Source: Geobacter sp. (GTDB lineage Bacteria > Desulfobacterota > Desulfuromonadia > Geobacterales > Pseudopelobacteraceae). Taken from it: a stretch of DNA of 59,496 bases. Below are positions 8,173-16,922 of the stretch, piece by piece. The position numbers and the translations under genes are program-made. Where the stretch lies: assembly GCA_009885845.1 (NCBI GenBank), contig VFJW01000015.1, positions 1-59,496 of the forward strand. The letters run 5' to 3'. Below the pieces are notes generated by a model. The model was given only the letters and a program-made list of their open reading frames with translations. It was not told where the DNA came from and did no database searches. Numbering within the stretch: the first letter of the stretch is position 1; every line of letters starts with the position of its first letter.

Positions 8173-9438
8173 CTACTCGTGATCAACCTGGAAACGCTCC
8201 ACGACTGTCATCAGCTCTTCAGCAAGCTGGGTGAGCTCTCTAGTTGCAAGGGCCATATCCTGCATTGCAGCCAGCTGCTCTTCTGTAGCCGCTGAAACCT
8301 GCTCTGTCGAAGCGGCATTGTCATCAGCGACTCGTGCAATCTCATCAACCGCCGATACCATCCTGGCTGAGCCTTCCTTCTGCATCTGTGATAGATCGGC
8401 GATACTGGAAGCTTTTCGTTCCGTCTCAAGAACCGTCTTGAGAATTTCCTGGAAGGCACTTGCAGTAACATCGATATTTTTCTTCCCCTCTTTGATGCTG
8501 CGAGAGCTTTCAACTATTACCTCATGAACTTTGCGGCTCTCCTCACGCAGAGTCTGTATCATGTCGCTGATGTCGGCTGCCGATTGCGAGGAGCTGTCAG
8601 CCAGTTTACGAACCTCTTCAGCAACCACCGCAAAACCTTTGCCATACTCACCGGCTCTGGCCGCTTCAATCGAAGCATTAAGCGCAAGCAGATTTGTCTG
8701 CCTGGAGATGTCTCCAATGCAATCGGCAACTTTGCCTACCTTCTGCAATTTGCTGTTAAATGCATCGAACTGCTGGCCGATCTGCTCCTGCATTTCAAAA
8801 AAGTCTTTCATTCTTTCAAGGGAATCATTTGCCAATGATCCTCCATGCTGAGCCGTCAGGCTGGTTTCACGGGCCGCTTTGGCAGTTTCCCGGGCACGTG
8901 CTGCAACCAGTTCAATTGAAACAGCCATTTCCCGAATTGTCTTGGAGCCCTTTTCAACGAGTTCTGCCTGGGTTTCCGCACCACGTGAAATCTGTTCGAT
9001 TGCCTGGGCAACCTCTTCGTTCGAAGCGTTGATTTCCAAGGCTGTTGAATTTATCTCGCGTGCTGATTCGGTGAGCTGCCCGGAGGTTTTTTTAATGTGT
9101 CGGACCAACTCTCGCAAGTTTTGCAGCATTAGATTGATCAGCTGTGCCAGATCATGACTTTCATCAGGTATCCGCGACGGGCGAATGATCACATCTCTGG
9201 TCAGGTCACCACGGCTGATCGATTCTGCCGAGTCGGTCAGTATTTCTATATTGGCGGTAAACCCTTTTGAAAACAGCCAACCCAGAATCAGGCCGATTGT
9301 CATGGCAACGACATACCCGAGCACTCCGCTGATCTCGGCAGAATAGCCGAGCAGACCAACGAGTCCCGGACTGAAAGCCACGGCCGCAACAACAACGATA
9401 AAACCGAGTATGAATTTATAACCTATGGGAATGCACAT
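8173..9438 (-). CDS. Methyl-accepting chemotaxis protein without a periplasmic sensor domain
   Basis: This 421-residue protein has two closely spaced transmembrane segments in residues 5-57 with only a short link between them. A HAMP region follows ([15 protein letters not shown]), then a long coiled-coil signalling domain with the hairpin tip [20 protein letters not shown] and [18 protein letters not shown]. Because no extracellular domain exists, it probably senses a membrane or cytoplasmic signal. A good GGAGGG ribosome site precedes the ATG. It lies between cheR and cheW. Confidence 0.93.
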   Translation of the reverse strand: MCIPIGYKFILGFIVVVAAVAFSPGLVGLLGYSAEISGVLGYVVAMTIGLILGWLFSKGFTANIEILTDSAESISRGDLTRDVIIRPSRIPDESHDLAQLINLMLQNLRELVRHIKKTSGQLTESAREINSTALEINASNEEVAQAIEQISRGAETQAELVEKGSKTIREMAVSIELVAARARETAKAARETSLTAQHGGSLANDSLERMKDFFEMQEQIGQQFDAFNSKLQKVGKVADCIGDISRQTNLLALNASIEAARAGEYGKGFAVVAEEVRKLADSSSQSAADISDMIQTLREESRKVHEVIVESSRSIKEGKKNIDVTASAFQEILKTVLETERKASSIADLSQMQKEGSARMVSAVDEIARVADDNAASTEQVSAATEEQLAAMQDMALATRELTQLAEELMTVVERFQVDHE

Positions 9439-9472
9439 GTCCTACCCTCCGCTGTGGATTGATTACCGTTCG

Positions 9473-10324
9473 TTATAACCGGCGGTAGATCCGTTCTACC
9501 GGGCAGACAGAAGTAAAAAGTCCGCGGATGTCGCCGACCAGAGTTTCTGATTTACCGAGCACAAGTATACCACCGGTCGGTAATATATGTGCAATGCCGC
9601 GCAATATTTTTTCCTGACCGGCTCGATTAAAATAGATAAGTGTGTTTCTGCACAGGACCAGCTGGCACGGCTCGAATGATTCAACTTCGATGATGTTCCG
9701 CTGATGAAACGTGACCATCTTGCGAATATTCGTTGACAATTGCAGCCGGGAACCATTTTTAACAAAATATCGATCCCTGATAGCATCGGTAAGGTCATGC
9801 TGACGATCCTCATTGTATTGCGCGAATGCGGCTGCCTTTAAAATATCCGCGTCTATATCAAAGGCGCATATCTCTGTCGAGGTATGCAGAAGTTCGCCGG
9901 CAAAAAACTCCCGCAGGATGATGCCAAGACTATACGCCTCTTCGCCGCCGGCGCAACCGAGACTGTAGAGCCGGAGCAGTCCCTGTGAAGTAACGGCGCG
10001 TTGAAAGAGATCCGGGAGTATCTCCGAGCGCAGTTTTTCAAACATTGAAGGATTGCGAAAAAATTGACTGACATGAATAGTAAGGGTCTTTTTAAGAAGC
10101 TCCCGTTCCTGTTCGCTTTGTCGCAACAGATTGCAATATGAAGACGCATCGGGGCAGCGGCATGAACGCATCCGGATAGCGACCCGCCGCTTCATGCATT
10201 TGTCTTTGTAGATCGACATGCTGAAGTTGTAGCGCATTTCGAGGATCAGGCTGATCTCTGCCAGATATTCATCCTCTATATCCAACGAATCGAATAAAGT
10301 ATGTCCCGGCAAAATATCTGTCAC
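9473..10324 (-). CDS. cheR: CheR-type MCP methyltransferase
   Basis: This 283-residue protein is of usual CheR length. It has an N-terminal helical domain and the SAM-binding Rossmann domain: LYSLGCAGGEEAYSLGIIL contains the SAM loop, FDIDADIL the ribose-binding acid, and LVLCRNTLIYFN the conserved RN.LIYF block. CheR methylates glutamates on MCPs for adaptation. The start is a GTG at 10324, chosen because GGAGAG lies just upstream; a longer frame begins at 10384 without a ribosome site. It leads the minus-strand CheR-MCP-CheW unit. Confidence 0.9.
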   Translation of the reverse strand: MTDILPGHTLFDSLDIEDEYLAEISLILEMRYNFSMSIYKDKCMKRRVAIRMRSCRCPDASSYCNLLRQSEQERELLKKTLTIHVSQFFRNPSMFEKLRSEILPDLFQRAVTSQGLLRLYSLGCAGGEEAYSLGIILREFFAGELLHTSTEICAFDIDADILKAAAFAQYNEDRQHDLTDAIRDRYFVKNGSRLQLSTNIRKMVTFHQRNIIEVESFEPCQLVLCRNTLIYFNRAGQEKILRGIAHILPTGGILVLGKSETLVGDIRGLFTSVCPVERIYRRL

Positions 10325-10517
10325 GGTAATCTCTCCATTACATATCCGTAATATCTTAGTAGCACGAAGTGTACGACGACGCAACTGCTAGAAAACAGGG
10401 CTAAAAAACCGGGCAGCAGCACGCATCTGTTTTGAGGGAAAAATATTGCGGTTGCATACGGCGCAGTGCTACATTACTCCCCGGTGTGACTCATTTTCAG
10501 AGCAGCAATGAGCGCGT

Positions 10518-11339
10518 ATGTCTCAGGAATCGTCAATCAAACCGCAATCAGCCGCAGGCCATGAACAGGCACCTGAAGCCCTGCCTCGTTTGGATGGGTT
10601 GCAGGAAGCCCTCACGGCAGATAAAGACCGGCTCTTTTCCGTTGTACAGGATCACCGGGAGGAGGTGCTGATCGCCGCCCTGCGTAACCCTGCCCTCGAT
10701 CATCAGCATCTGCTGACGCTCCTCAAGCGACGGGGAGTCGGGCCGGTAATTACCGCAATCTACAGCGGAAAGCGCCACATGGAATCGGCCGCGGTCAAAT
10801 TTGCCCTGGTTGTTCATCCGGATACTCCCGCGCATATTGCCCAGACCCTGATCCCGCTTTTGTATCTGTTTGATCTGCTGAGAGTGTGCCACATCCCCGG
10901 GTTGTCTGCCGATATACACCTCGCCGCCGAACGGAAAATCGTGCAGCTGATACCGACTCAGCCTCTCGGCAACAAACTGACGCTGGCGCGGCGCGGCACC
11001 TCGGCAATTGTGGAGGCATTGCTGCGCGAAGGGGTGCAGAATGTTCTGGAAATCTGCCTCGACAATCCCCACCTGAAAGAGGGCTCCCTGCACCAGTTTC
11101 TGACGTCGTCACATGCCACCGCAGAGGCGGTTTCGGCCGTCGCCCGAAGCAGCCGCTGGAAAAGCCGCCCCAATATCCGTCTGGCAATTCTCAAAAATCC
11201 CCGCACGCCGCTGATCTGGTTTACGCTCTTTCTGCCGGGGCTCCCGACCGCCACTGTGCGCGATCTGCTGGCGTCGCCCCGGCTCACCTTCGCGCAAAAA
11301 GAGCTGGTGCGGAAAGCCGGCTCCCATCCCCCGCGATGA
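10518..11339 (+). CDS. Conserved helical-repeat protein of unknown function
   Basis: This 273-residue protein has no signal peptide. It is rich in short helical units such as LLTLLKRRGVGPVITAIYSGK, NPHLKEGSLHQFLTSS and LAILKNPRTPLIW, with 'NP' turns repeating every 30-50 residues. That pattern suggests a HEAT- or DUF2336-like helical scaffold. I do not recognise the family. Its TGA overlaps the ATG of the exported NlpC/P60 protein (ATGA), so the two are translationally coupled and may function together. The ATG at 10518 has only a weak upstream GAGC. Confidence 0.7.
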   Translation: MSQESSIKPQSAAGHEQAPEALPRLDGLQEALTADKDRLFSVVQDHREEVLIAALRNPALDHQHLLTLLKRRGVGPVITAIYSGKRHMESAAVKFALVVHPDTPAHIAQTLIPLLYLFDLLRVCHIPGLSADIHLAAERKIVQLIPTQPLGNKLTLARRGTSAIVEALLREGVQNVLEICLDNPHLKEGSLHQFLTSSHATAEAVSAVARSSRWKSRPNIRLAILKNPRTPLIWFTLFLPGLPTATVRDLLASPRLTFAQKELVRKAGSHPPR

Positions 11340-12214
11340 AGTACCTGCCGGTTCTCGTTATGTTGTCCCTGTCCATTGGCACCATTCAGGTCGATGCTGC
11401 TGAGTACGCCACGGCGCGCAGTGCCGCTCCGGTCCTGAACAGTCCAGATATGAAGGCGGTCTTTGGCGGTGCCACCGGACGGGATTTGAAGGTTGATCGC
11501 TGCGGGCAGGTGCGGGAGCTTGAATTCATCGCCCTGCCGGGAACGCAATTTACTCTTCTGAAAAAGCACTCCTCCGGCACGTCCGATGTCTATCAGGTTG
11601 CAACCAATGACTATCCGGCCGCGCCAAACGTTCGGCTCTATGTTGACGGCCGTTTTCTGACGCCGGTTACCTACGCCGCGTCACAGCGGGTACGTACACT
11701 CCCGCCGCCGGATGAGATAGTCGCGTCTCTCCGGGCAACGGCCGGTAAACCCTACGTCTGGGGGGGCAATGTCCCCGGCGGGGTGCCGGAGCTGACAGAC
11801 TTTTTCTATGCCGGCGTCAGGCCTGCCGGCAGGGGGAGGCGCGAACTGGCCGGACTCGATTGCTCCGGGTTGCTCTATCATGCAACCGGCGGTTGGACTC
11901 CCCGGAACAGTTCACAGCTGATTACGTACGGCAGTGCTGTTGCGATTGCCGGTAAAAAGAGCGCAGAAATAGCAGCTCTGCTTCAGCCGCTTGATCTGAT
12001 TGTCTGGAACGGACATGTCATCATAGTACTCGACCGGCAGACCGCCATCGAAAGCCGGCTTGTCTGCGGCACGCCCGGCAATGGCGGGGTGGTGTTGACG
12101 CCGTTGTCGCAGCGGATCGCCGAAATTACCCGCACGCGCAGTCCGGCAGATGTCTGGCCGGGGGGGAAGAAAAGCCGGGAGATCTTTGTCGTCAGGCGCT
12201 GGTATGCACCGTAG
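11336..12214 (+). CDS. Exported NlpC/P60-family cysteine peptidase
   Basis: This 292-residue protein has an N-terminal signal peptide (MKYLPVLVMLSLSIGTIQVDAAE), an SH3-like middle region and a C-terminal NlpC/P60 domain. The catalytic Cys sits in LDCSGLLYHATGG and the His in WNGHVIIVLD. The insert PYVWGGNVPGGVPELTDFFY is typical of the domain entry. These enzymes cut peptide stems of peptidoglycan in the periplasm. The start overlaps the stop of the upstream gene by ATGA. Longer in-frame extensions lie inside that gene and are rejected. Confidence 0.85.
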   Translation: MKYLPVLVMLSLSIGTIQVDAAEYATARSAAPVLNSPDMKAVFGGATGRDLKVDRCGQVRELEFIALPGTQFTLLKKHSSGTSDVYQVATNDYPAAPNVRLYVDGRFLTPVTYAASQRVRTLPPPDEIVASLRATAGKPYVWGGNVPGGVPELTDFFYAGVRPAGRGRRELAGLDCSGLLYHATGGWTPRNSSQLITYGSAVAIAGKKSAEIAALLQPLDLIVWNGHVIIVLDRQTAIESRLVCGTPGNGGVVLTPLSQRIAEITRTRSPADVWPGGKKSREIFVVRRWYAP

Positions 12215-12258
12215 ATGTGTGTATCGGGTGAAAAATTAGAATTACGGCAAAAAAATAA

Positions 12259-12287
12259 TTGACTTACCGGCAATAGTTGGGTATAAA
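12259..12287 (+). promoter_or_regulatory. Sigma-70 promoter of tRNA-Glu
   Basis: TTGACT at 12259-12264 and TATAAA at 12282-12287 are separated by exactly 17 bases. The pair lies about 65 bases upstream of the tRNA, a normal distance for a tRNA leader. Confidence 0.82.
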
Positions 12288-12350
12288 ACTCATCCTTCCG
12301 CGCTTCATGGGCCTGATTCCTTCAATGGAACAGCGCGGCAGTTTTCAAAC

Positions 12351-12425
<75 letters not shown>

Positions 12426-12461
12426 CCACCACATAGTCCGGCACAGTCCGGCTTGATATAT

Positions 12462-12489
12462 AAACCCTTGAGAAATCAAGGGTTTTTTG
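12462..12489 (+). terminator. Rho-independent terminator downstream of tRNA-Glu
   Basis: AACCCTTGA and TCAAGGGTT form a 9-bp stem with a GAAA loop, followed by TTTTTT. It terminates the tRNA transcript. If the tRNA 3' end is the integration site, this terminator lies on the element side. Confidence 0.92.
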
Positions 12490-12542
12490 TTTTCTGTTGT
12501 CCGGTTTCGTCCACTCTGGTATGGTGGAATCCAGATGTTTTG

Positions 12543-12593
12543 ACGGTGTTTATTACGGTGCCTTGAAACACCGTAAAAGAAAACACCGTAAAA
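12543..12593. promoter_or_regulatory. Iterated ACGGTGTTT operator in front of the integrase
   Basis: Within 51 bp there are four copies of a CGGTG/CACCG core. AAACACCGTAAAA occurs twice in direct order (12566-12578 and 12581-12593), inverted copies lie at 12543-12552 and 12553-12560, and TTACGGTG/CACCGTAA forms a palindrome. The block ends at the integrase ribosome site (AAAGGAGGAG). It may bind the AlpA-like protein as repressor/excisionase, or serve as integrase arm-type sites. Confidence 0.6.
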
Positions 12594-12605
12594 AAGGAGG
12601 AGCCA

Positions 12606-13853
12606 ATGCCAAAACGTATTATGCCGCTCACAGATCTCCAGGTAAAAAATGCTAAACCGAAAGAAAAAGATTTCAAGCTTTCAGATGGTGGCGGTTTATA
12701 TTTGCTGATAACTCCCAGCGGTGGCAAGCTCTGGCGATTAGATTACAGTTACGATGGAAAACGAAAAACTCTCTTCTTAAAATCCTACCCTGAAAAATCA
12801 CTCGCTGATGTTCGTAAAGATCGAGATGATGCTCGAACTCTTCTTGCTAATGGCGTTGACCCCGGTGCAATCCTGAAAGAGCTGAAATCTCAAGTACGCC
12901 TACAATCAGACCAAGACGCGAATACATTTGAAAAAGTGGCCCGTGAATGGTTTTCTAAGAATGAGGCGGTCTGGAGTGATTCCCACAAAAAAACAATTAT
13001 TAGCAGGCTTGTGCGCGAGGTATATCCGATTATTGGTAATAGACCAATAGCCGAGATAACACGCGGAGAGATTATCGCCTTGATCCGCCGAGTAGAGTCG
13101 AGGGGTGTGATTGAGACAGCCGACAGGATCAAAATTTATTGTGGCCAGATTTTCCGATATGCTCTCAATCTTGAACTGATACCACTTAATCCGATTACTG
13201 ATATGCGGGACGTTTTATCAAAACGAGTGGCCGGCCATCATGCCGCTATTACTGATCCCAAGAAACTTGCCGGACTGATGAGAGCGATTGATGAATTTGA
13301 TGGTTCTTTTGTTGTGACATGTGCCTTGAAAATTGCCCCGCTTATATTTGTTCGACCTGGTGAGCTTCGACAAATGGAATGGTCAGAAATAGATTTTGAT
13401 TCTGAACAATGGAACATACCGGCCGAGAAAATGAAAATGAAAGTAAATCATCTTGTCCCGATGAGCAAACAGGTGATTGCTATTCTGAAAGAATTGCATC
13501 CGCTGACAGGTTCAGGAAAATATGCTTTTCCGAACGGTCGGACTACTGACAGGCCAATGAGTGAAGTTGCATTACTTGCGGCGCTTCGGCGGATGGGATA
13601 CAGCAAAGAAGAAATGACCCCTCATGGTTTCAGGGCAACCGCCAGGACGATCCTTGATGAAGTATTACAAGTACGACCTGACTTCATAGAGCATCAGCTT
13701 GCACATGCGGTTAAAGACCCTAACGGCAGGGCATACAATAGGACGGCACACCTTGACGAGCGCAAGAAGATGATGCAATTGTGGGCTGATTATCTCGACG
13801 GCTTGAAGTCAGTGGCTAAGGTAATACCATTAAGAAAAGGCGGTCTAACGTAA
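12606..13853 (+). CDS. P4-type tyrosine recombinase/integrase
   Basis: This 415-residue protein has the N-terminal DUF4102-type arm-binding domain (LTDLQVKNAKP, KLSDGGGLYLLITPSG), a core-binding SAM-like region and a catalytic domain. The catalytic residues are Arg in RPGELRQMEW, HGFRATART, HQLAH and the Tyr nucleophile in AYNRTAHL. All catalytic residues are present, so it should be active. It begins 181 bases after tRNA-Glu in the same direction, typical of islands inserted at tRNA 3' ends. A strong AAAGGAGGAG site precedes the ATG. It converges directly on the AlpA-like gene with no gap. Confidence 0.95.
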   Translation: MPKRIMPLTDLQVKNAKPKEKDFKLSDGGGLYLLITPSGGKLWRLDYSYDGKRKTLFLKSYPEKSLADVRKDRDDARTLLANGVDPGAILKELKSQVRLQSDQDANTFEKVAREWFSKNEAVWSDSHKKTIISRLVREVYPIIGNRPIAEITRGEIIALIRRVESRGVIETADRIKIYCGQIFRYALNLELIPLNPITDMRDVLSKRVAGHHAAITDPKKLAGLMRAIDEFDGSFVVTCALKIAPLIFVRPGELRQMEWSEIDFDSEQWNIPAEKMKMKVNHLVPMSKQVIAILKELHPLTGSGKYAFPNGRTTDRPMSEVALLAALRRMGYSKEEMTPHGFRATARTILDEVLQVRPDFIEHQLAHAVKDPNGRAYNRTAHLDERKKMMQLWADYLDGLKSVAKVIPLRKGGLT

Positions 13854-14108
13854 TCATACTTCCGATTTGTTAATGAGCTGACGGATGTCGAGAACATTCC
13901 AGCAGGTCGTCCGTCCTCCTAATTTTATCGGTTTTGGAAAACGTCCCGATTTCACTCCTTCCCACCATGTCGATTTGCTCACTGGGATTATCGGCGGTAT
14001 GCCCTTTTTCTTGTCACCCAGGATTCGTGACAGTCTCACAAGACCTGTTTCTGGAAGTGTGTTGTACTGTGTTTCATGTGAAATTTTTGTTTCAGAATGG
14101 AAAGTCAT
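13854..14108 (-). CDS. AlpA-family (MerR-like HTH) regulator / excisionase
   Basis: This 84-residue protein ends with the AlpA/prophage regulator pattern: RLSRIL, PVSKSTWWEGVKSGRFPKPIKL, then GGRTTCWNVLDIRQLI. That is a winged HTH selecting a target and recruiting the integrase. AlpA proteins activate or direct excision in P4-like and PICI-like satellites. ATG at 14108 is chosen because GGAGGG precedes it. The start overlaps the end of the upstream helicase gene by 17 bases, so it is in the same minus-strand operon. Confidence 0.85.
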   Translation of the reverse strand: MTFHSETKISHETQYNTLPETGLVRLSRILGDKKKGIPPIIPVSKSTWWEGVKSGRFPKPIKLGGRTTCWNVLDIRQLINKSEV

Positions 14109-15600
14109 GGTCAACCCTCCATTGTTCAAGATGTTCCTGGGCCAGCAGATCCATCTTTTCTAGCGGTATGCCGCCAATTCCCTTCAATTCGTTCAATCGG
14201 GCCAGGTAGACTTCTTTTTCTTCCGGAGTGGTGAAGGTAAAACGATCCCCCCGCACCGATGCAGACTCTCTACCACTCTCTACCTCTTTCAAAACATGCT
14301 GATGTTGCTCTGTTTTGTCAGGTAGAGAGTGGGAAGGGAGTGCTGACTCTCGTGGCGTTTGTCCGTACTGTTTGAGGATCAAGGCATATTCTTCAGCGGT
14401 GATCTTGATTTCCGAATAACCGTGAACAATGCGGTTATGGAAACTCATGCTTTTTAATCGCTTGCCGATCCATTGCGGTGACACATGTTTGTCTTCCGGT
14501 CTTCCCTGGTTGAACTTGTTGCGGATATCACCGGTTTTGATACTCCATTCAACGAAGCGATCGAGGCCACCTTCATCGGTGATTTCCTTGATGATTGCTA
14601 CCAGACGCCCCTCTAAGGAATCTTTGCGGGATTCATCTTTTTCTCCGGCGATTGAGAGGATCGAATCTTCCAGAACTGAAGCATCAACCGGCAGCAGATC
14701 ATTCATAAAGAACATCGGCTTTGTTATGTCCCACAGTCTACCGGATATGCCGTCGATTGGTTCCAGATCGGGGAAGGTGGCGGTGAGATGCTTTGCTCTC
14801 CAGGCGGTCAGGCGTTCCTTCAGTTCAAGGCCGAGTTCAGGACGCGGGTTCTCATAGTTGCCGGGACGGTACGGCATGATGATCGGCAGGCAACGGGTTT
14901 CGAGTATCTTGTGCAACTCTTCATTGGTTGCAAAGATCGTCGGGCCGTAAATATCATAATAATCCGTATCATTGAACGCTCCCTGATCCGGATTCGTGAC
15001 ACGGGGTATTTTTACGCCTTTCTCGAACCGTAAGAGCAGCAAATCACTACAATCGCTCCGTTCGGCTTTCTTTGAAACATCTTGAAGATCAAAAAACAGA
15101 GTGCCGTGAAAATTTTTGCAATAACGGAAGATAAACGGCGGCCGCAGTTCAATGAGATGAATTCCCCTGAAGGCTACATAGGAGACTGATTTGCCTGTTC
15201 TGCTCTTGCCCCGTTCCGGTACGGCGTAAAAGAGAAGGTATCCGCAATAATCAATGCCGGAGTGATCGTGCAGATAGGTCAGGAAGACGTAGTGAGCAAC
15301 GATGGCCATTTGCCCGTCGTCCAGACTTGAGAAGCGCTTCAGATAGGCCAGAAGATCGTCATAGAGGGTGTCATCATCCTGGTTGAAGTAGCGCATGACT
15401 TCAACAGTGCGGGGAATGGTGAACTGGAAATGTTTTCTTTCCGGTATGGCGAAGCTTTCTGATTCAGTGCTGTATTCCGTGGAGAAGAAAAGTTCGTCTT
15501 CTTTACGGATTGCATAGACGAGTTGACCGTCTTCATTCTGACAGATATCCACCAGGCCGGGGAAATAGGCCGAAAGTGCGGAGTCGTTGAAAGAGTCCAT
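14092..15600 (-). CDS. AAA+/SF3-like replicative helicase of the island (DUF3631-like C-terminus)
   Basis: This 502-residue protein has a P-loop GKSRTGKS at residues 131-138, a Walker B-like FFDLQDV around 169-175, and a sensor-like stretch with an arginine (FATNEELHKILETRCLPII). The following ISGRLWDITKPMFFMNDLL resembles the helical DUF3631 region of phage and satellite primase-helicases. No clear primase zinc or palm domain is visible N-terminally. It probably unwinds the element's DNA, with the neighbouring initiation factor. Its ATG overlaps the Rep stop as TAATG, implying coupling. Identification rests on motifs, so moderate confidence. Confidence 0.7.
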   Translation of the reverse strand: MDSFNDSALSAYFPGLVDICQNEDGQLVYAIRKEDELFFSTEYSTESESFAIPERKHFQFTIPRTVEVMRYFNQDDDTLYDDLLAYLKRFSSLDDGQMAIVAHYVFLTYLHDHSGIDYCGYLLFYAVPERGKSRTGKSVSYVAFRGIHLIELRPPFIFRYCKNFHGTLFFDLQDVSKKAERSDCSDLLLLRFEKGVKIPRVTNPDQGAFNDTDYYDIYGPTIFATNEELHKILETRCLPIIMPYRPGNYENPRPELGLELKERLTAWRAKHLTATFPDLEPIDGISGRLWDITKPMFFMNDLLPVDASVLEDSILSIAGEKDESRKDSLEGRLVAIIKEITDEGGLDRFVEWSIKTGDIRNKFNQGRPEDKHVSPQWIGKRLKSMSFHNRIVHGYSEIKITAEEYALILKQYGQTPRESALPSHSLPDKTEQHQHVLKEVESGRESASVRGDRFTFTTPEEKEVYLARLNELKGIGGIPLEKMDLLAQEHLEQWRVDHDFPF

Positions 15601-16856
15601 TAGCGGTCACCTCCAACTGACGAAGTGCCGCGTTGAATTGCTTTCTTGATGCAGGTGGTTTTGAAGTCACTGGCGTTGTTACGTCTGGTCAGGCGACGTT
15701 GCAGCTCTTGCAGTGCATCATCACGGTTGGTTATCCCCAGGAAGGCGGCAAATGAGGAAAGACAGCCATCGATATGGGATAGGTGCCATTCAGGGGAAGC
15801 GTTGCCCGTTGAACCGTAGACTCGTTGAATCTCGCTGTCAGTGCCAGGAACATGATTCTTGAAACAGTCCTGGACGGCAGACCAGAAGGGATGAATGGTT
15901 TTCCGTTCGGCTTTGTCGTTATCAGGGCGGCGCAGAGAAAACCATTTTGTTGTGAGGTAGCTCCAGAGTCCGGCCTGTTTCTCGTTCAGATCGTCAAGAG
16001 AGTCAATGCCGAACTCTTTGAGGGCCGGGCGGCGTATCTGAAATTCTATTCGCCAGATGTCGTCGGTTGATTCACGTTTCCAGAGATCGAGGAACCAGAG
16101 CTTAGTTCCCTTCAGTTTAACTTCCAGACCTTTGTTGTAGATACGGAGCTGAATAGGTGACTTGGCATCGCCGACGTAAAAGGTTTCAAGCTCATTCTTG
16201 TCGAGGTAGAGGTTGCCCTTATCGTTGCGGGTGACTTTGTGGGACAGGAGGAATTCGTAAGAGAGGCCACCGGGAATATAAAAGTCGGCGCAGAGGTCAA
16301 GGCGGCTGACCTGGACACGCTGGATTGTGCCGCCACCTATTGCTTTAAGGTCTTGGGCGATCCATGACAAAACGGTTTCAATGCCGTTCTGCCAGAGAGC
16401 CTTGGCACTGATGGAGAGATAGACGTTGGGGGATGTTCCCGGTTTGGCAGATTTACCGATAAAAAGATTGTAGGCGTCGAACTGGAGATGAAAGCGGTAG
16501 TTCTCACCTTTGCCACCTGGCTTGAAGATGCAGTTTCTGCCGGAAGGTAAACCGATCAGCAGACCGCCATTTTTTCGGGCTTGTTGTTTCTTTTTGTCGA
16601 GGGAGTGAAGGCGGCGTTTCCAGTCAGATCCCCAGGCAACATATAATCCAAGATCGAGGGAATCAATGCCACAGAGAAGAAACTGGTAATCTTCAACTGG
16701 TGGGGGTGAAGCAGGATGTGTAACAGGTAACATCCTGCTGGGGGAAGGTTCCGCCGTCCCGGCAGGGCTCCCGGCAGAGCCAGTAAGCTCTGCCGGGGCG
16801 GCGGGTAGAAGTGGGATGATGTTGATTTTCTGTAAATCGGACTCTTGTGTTTTCAT
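15600..16856 (-). CDS. Replication initiation factor (Rep_trans/RstA-like)
   Basis: This 418-residue protein has a Pro/Ala-rich first 50 residues and then the replication-initiation-factor pattern: VQVSRLDLCADFYIPGG, ETFYVGDAKSPIQLRIYNKG with the likely nicking Tyr, and IWRIEFQIRRPALKEF. These blocks occur in rolling-circle initiators of CTX-type phages, plasmids and Tn916-like elements. With the helicase it forms a replication module, suggesting the island replicates after excision. AGGAGG lies upstream of the ATG, and the stop overlaps the helicase start. Confidence 0.75.
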   Translation of the reverse strand: MKTQESDLQKINIIPLLPAAPAELTGSAGSPAGTAEPSPSRMLPVTHPASPPPVEDYQFLLCGIDSLDLGLYVAWGSDWKRRLHSLDKKKQQARKNGGLLIGLPSGRNCIFKPGGKGENYRFHLQFDAYNLFIGKSAKPGTSPNVYLSISAKALWQNGIETVLSWIAQDLKAIGGGTIQRVQVSRLDLCADFYIPGGLSYEFLLSHKVTRNDKGNLYLDKNELETFYVGDAKSPIQLRIYNKGLEVKLKGTKLWFLDLWKRESTDDIWRIEFQIRRPALKEFGIDSLDDLNEKQAGLWSYLTTKWFSLRRPDNDKAERKTIHPFWSAVQDCFKNHVPGTDSEIQRVYGSTGNASPEWHLSHIDGCLSSFAAFLGITNRDDALQELQRRLTRRNNASDFKTTCIKKAIQRGTSSVGGDR

Positions 16857-16922
16857 GGTGCCTCCTGAGATTTAAGTTGCCCCAGGATTCCATGAAGTCG
16901 TTAAAAAAACGTGGACAGGAAA

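Noticed and set aside
10886-11335. Long N-terminal extension of the NlpC/P60 gene.
   Set aside because: It lies inside the upstream gene in another frame; the ATG at 11336 starts a clear signal peptide.
14092-15600. Calling the island helicase a full primase-helicase.
   Set aside because: The helicase motifs are visible but no primase zinc or palm motif could be recognised.
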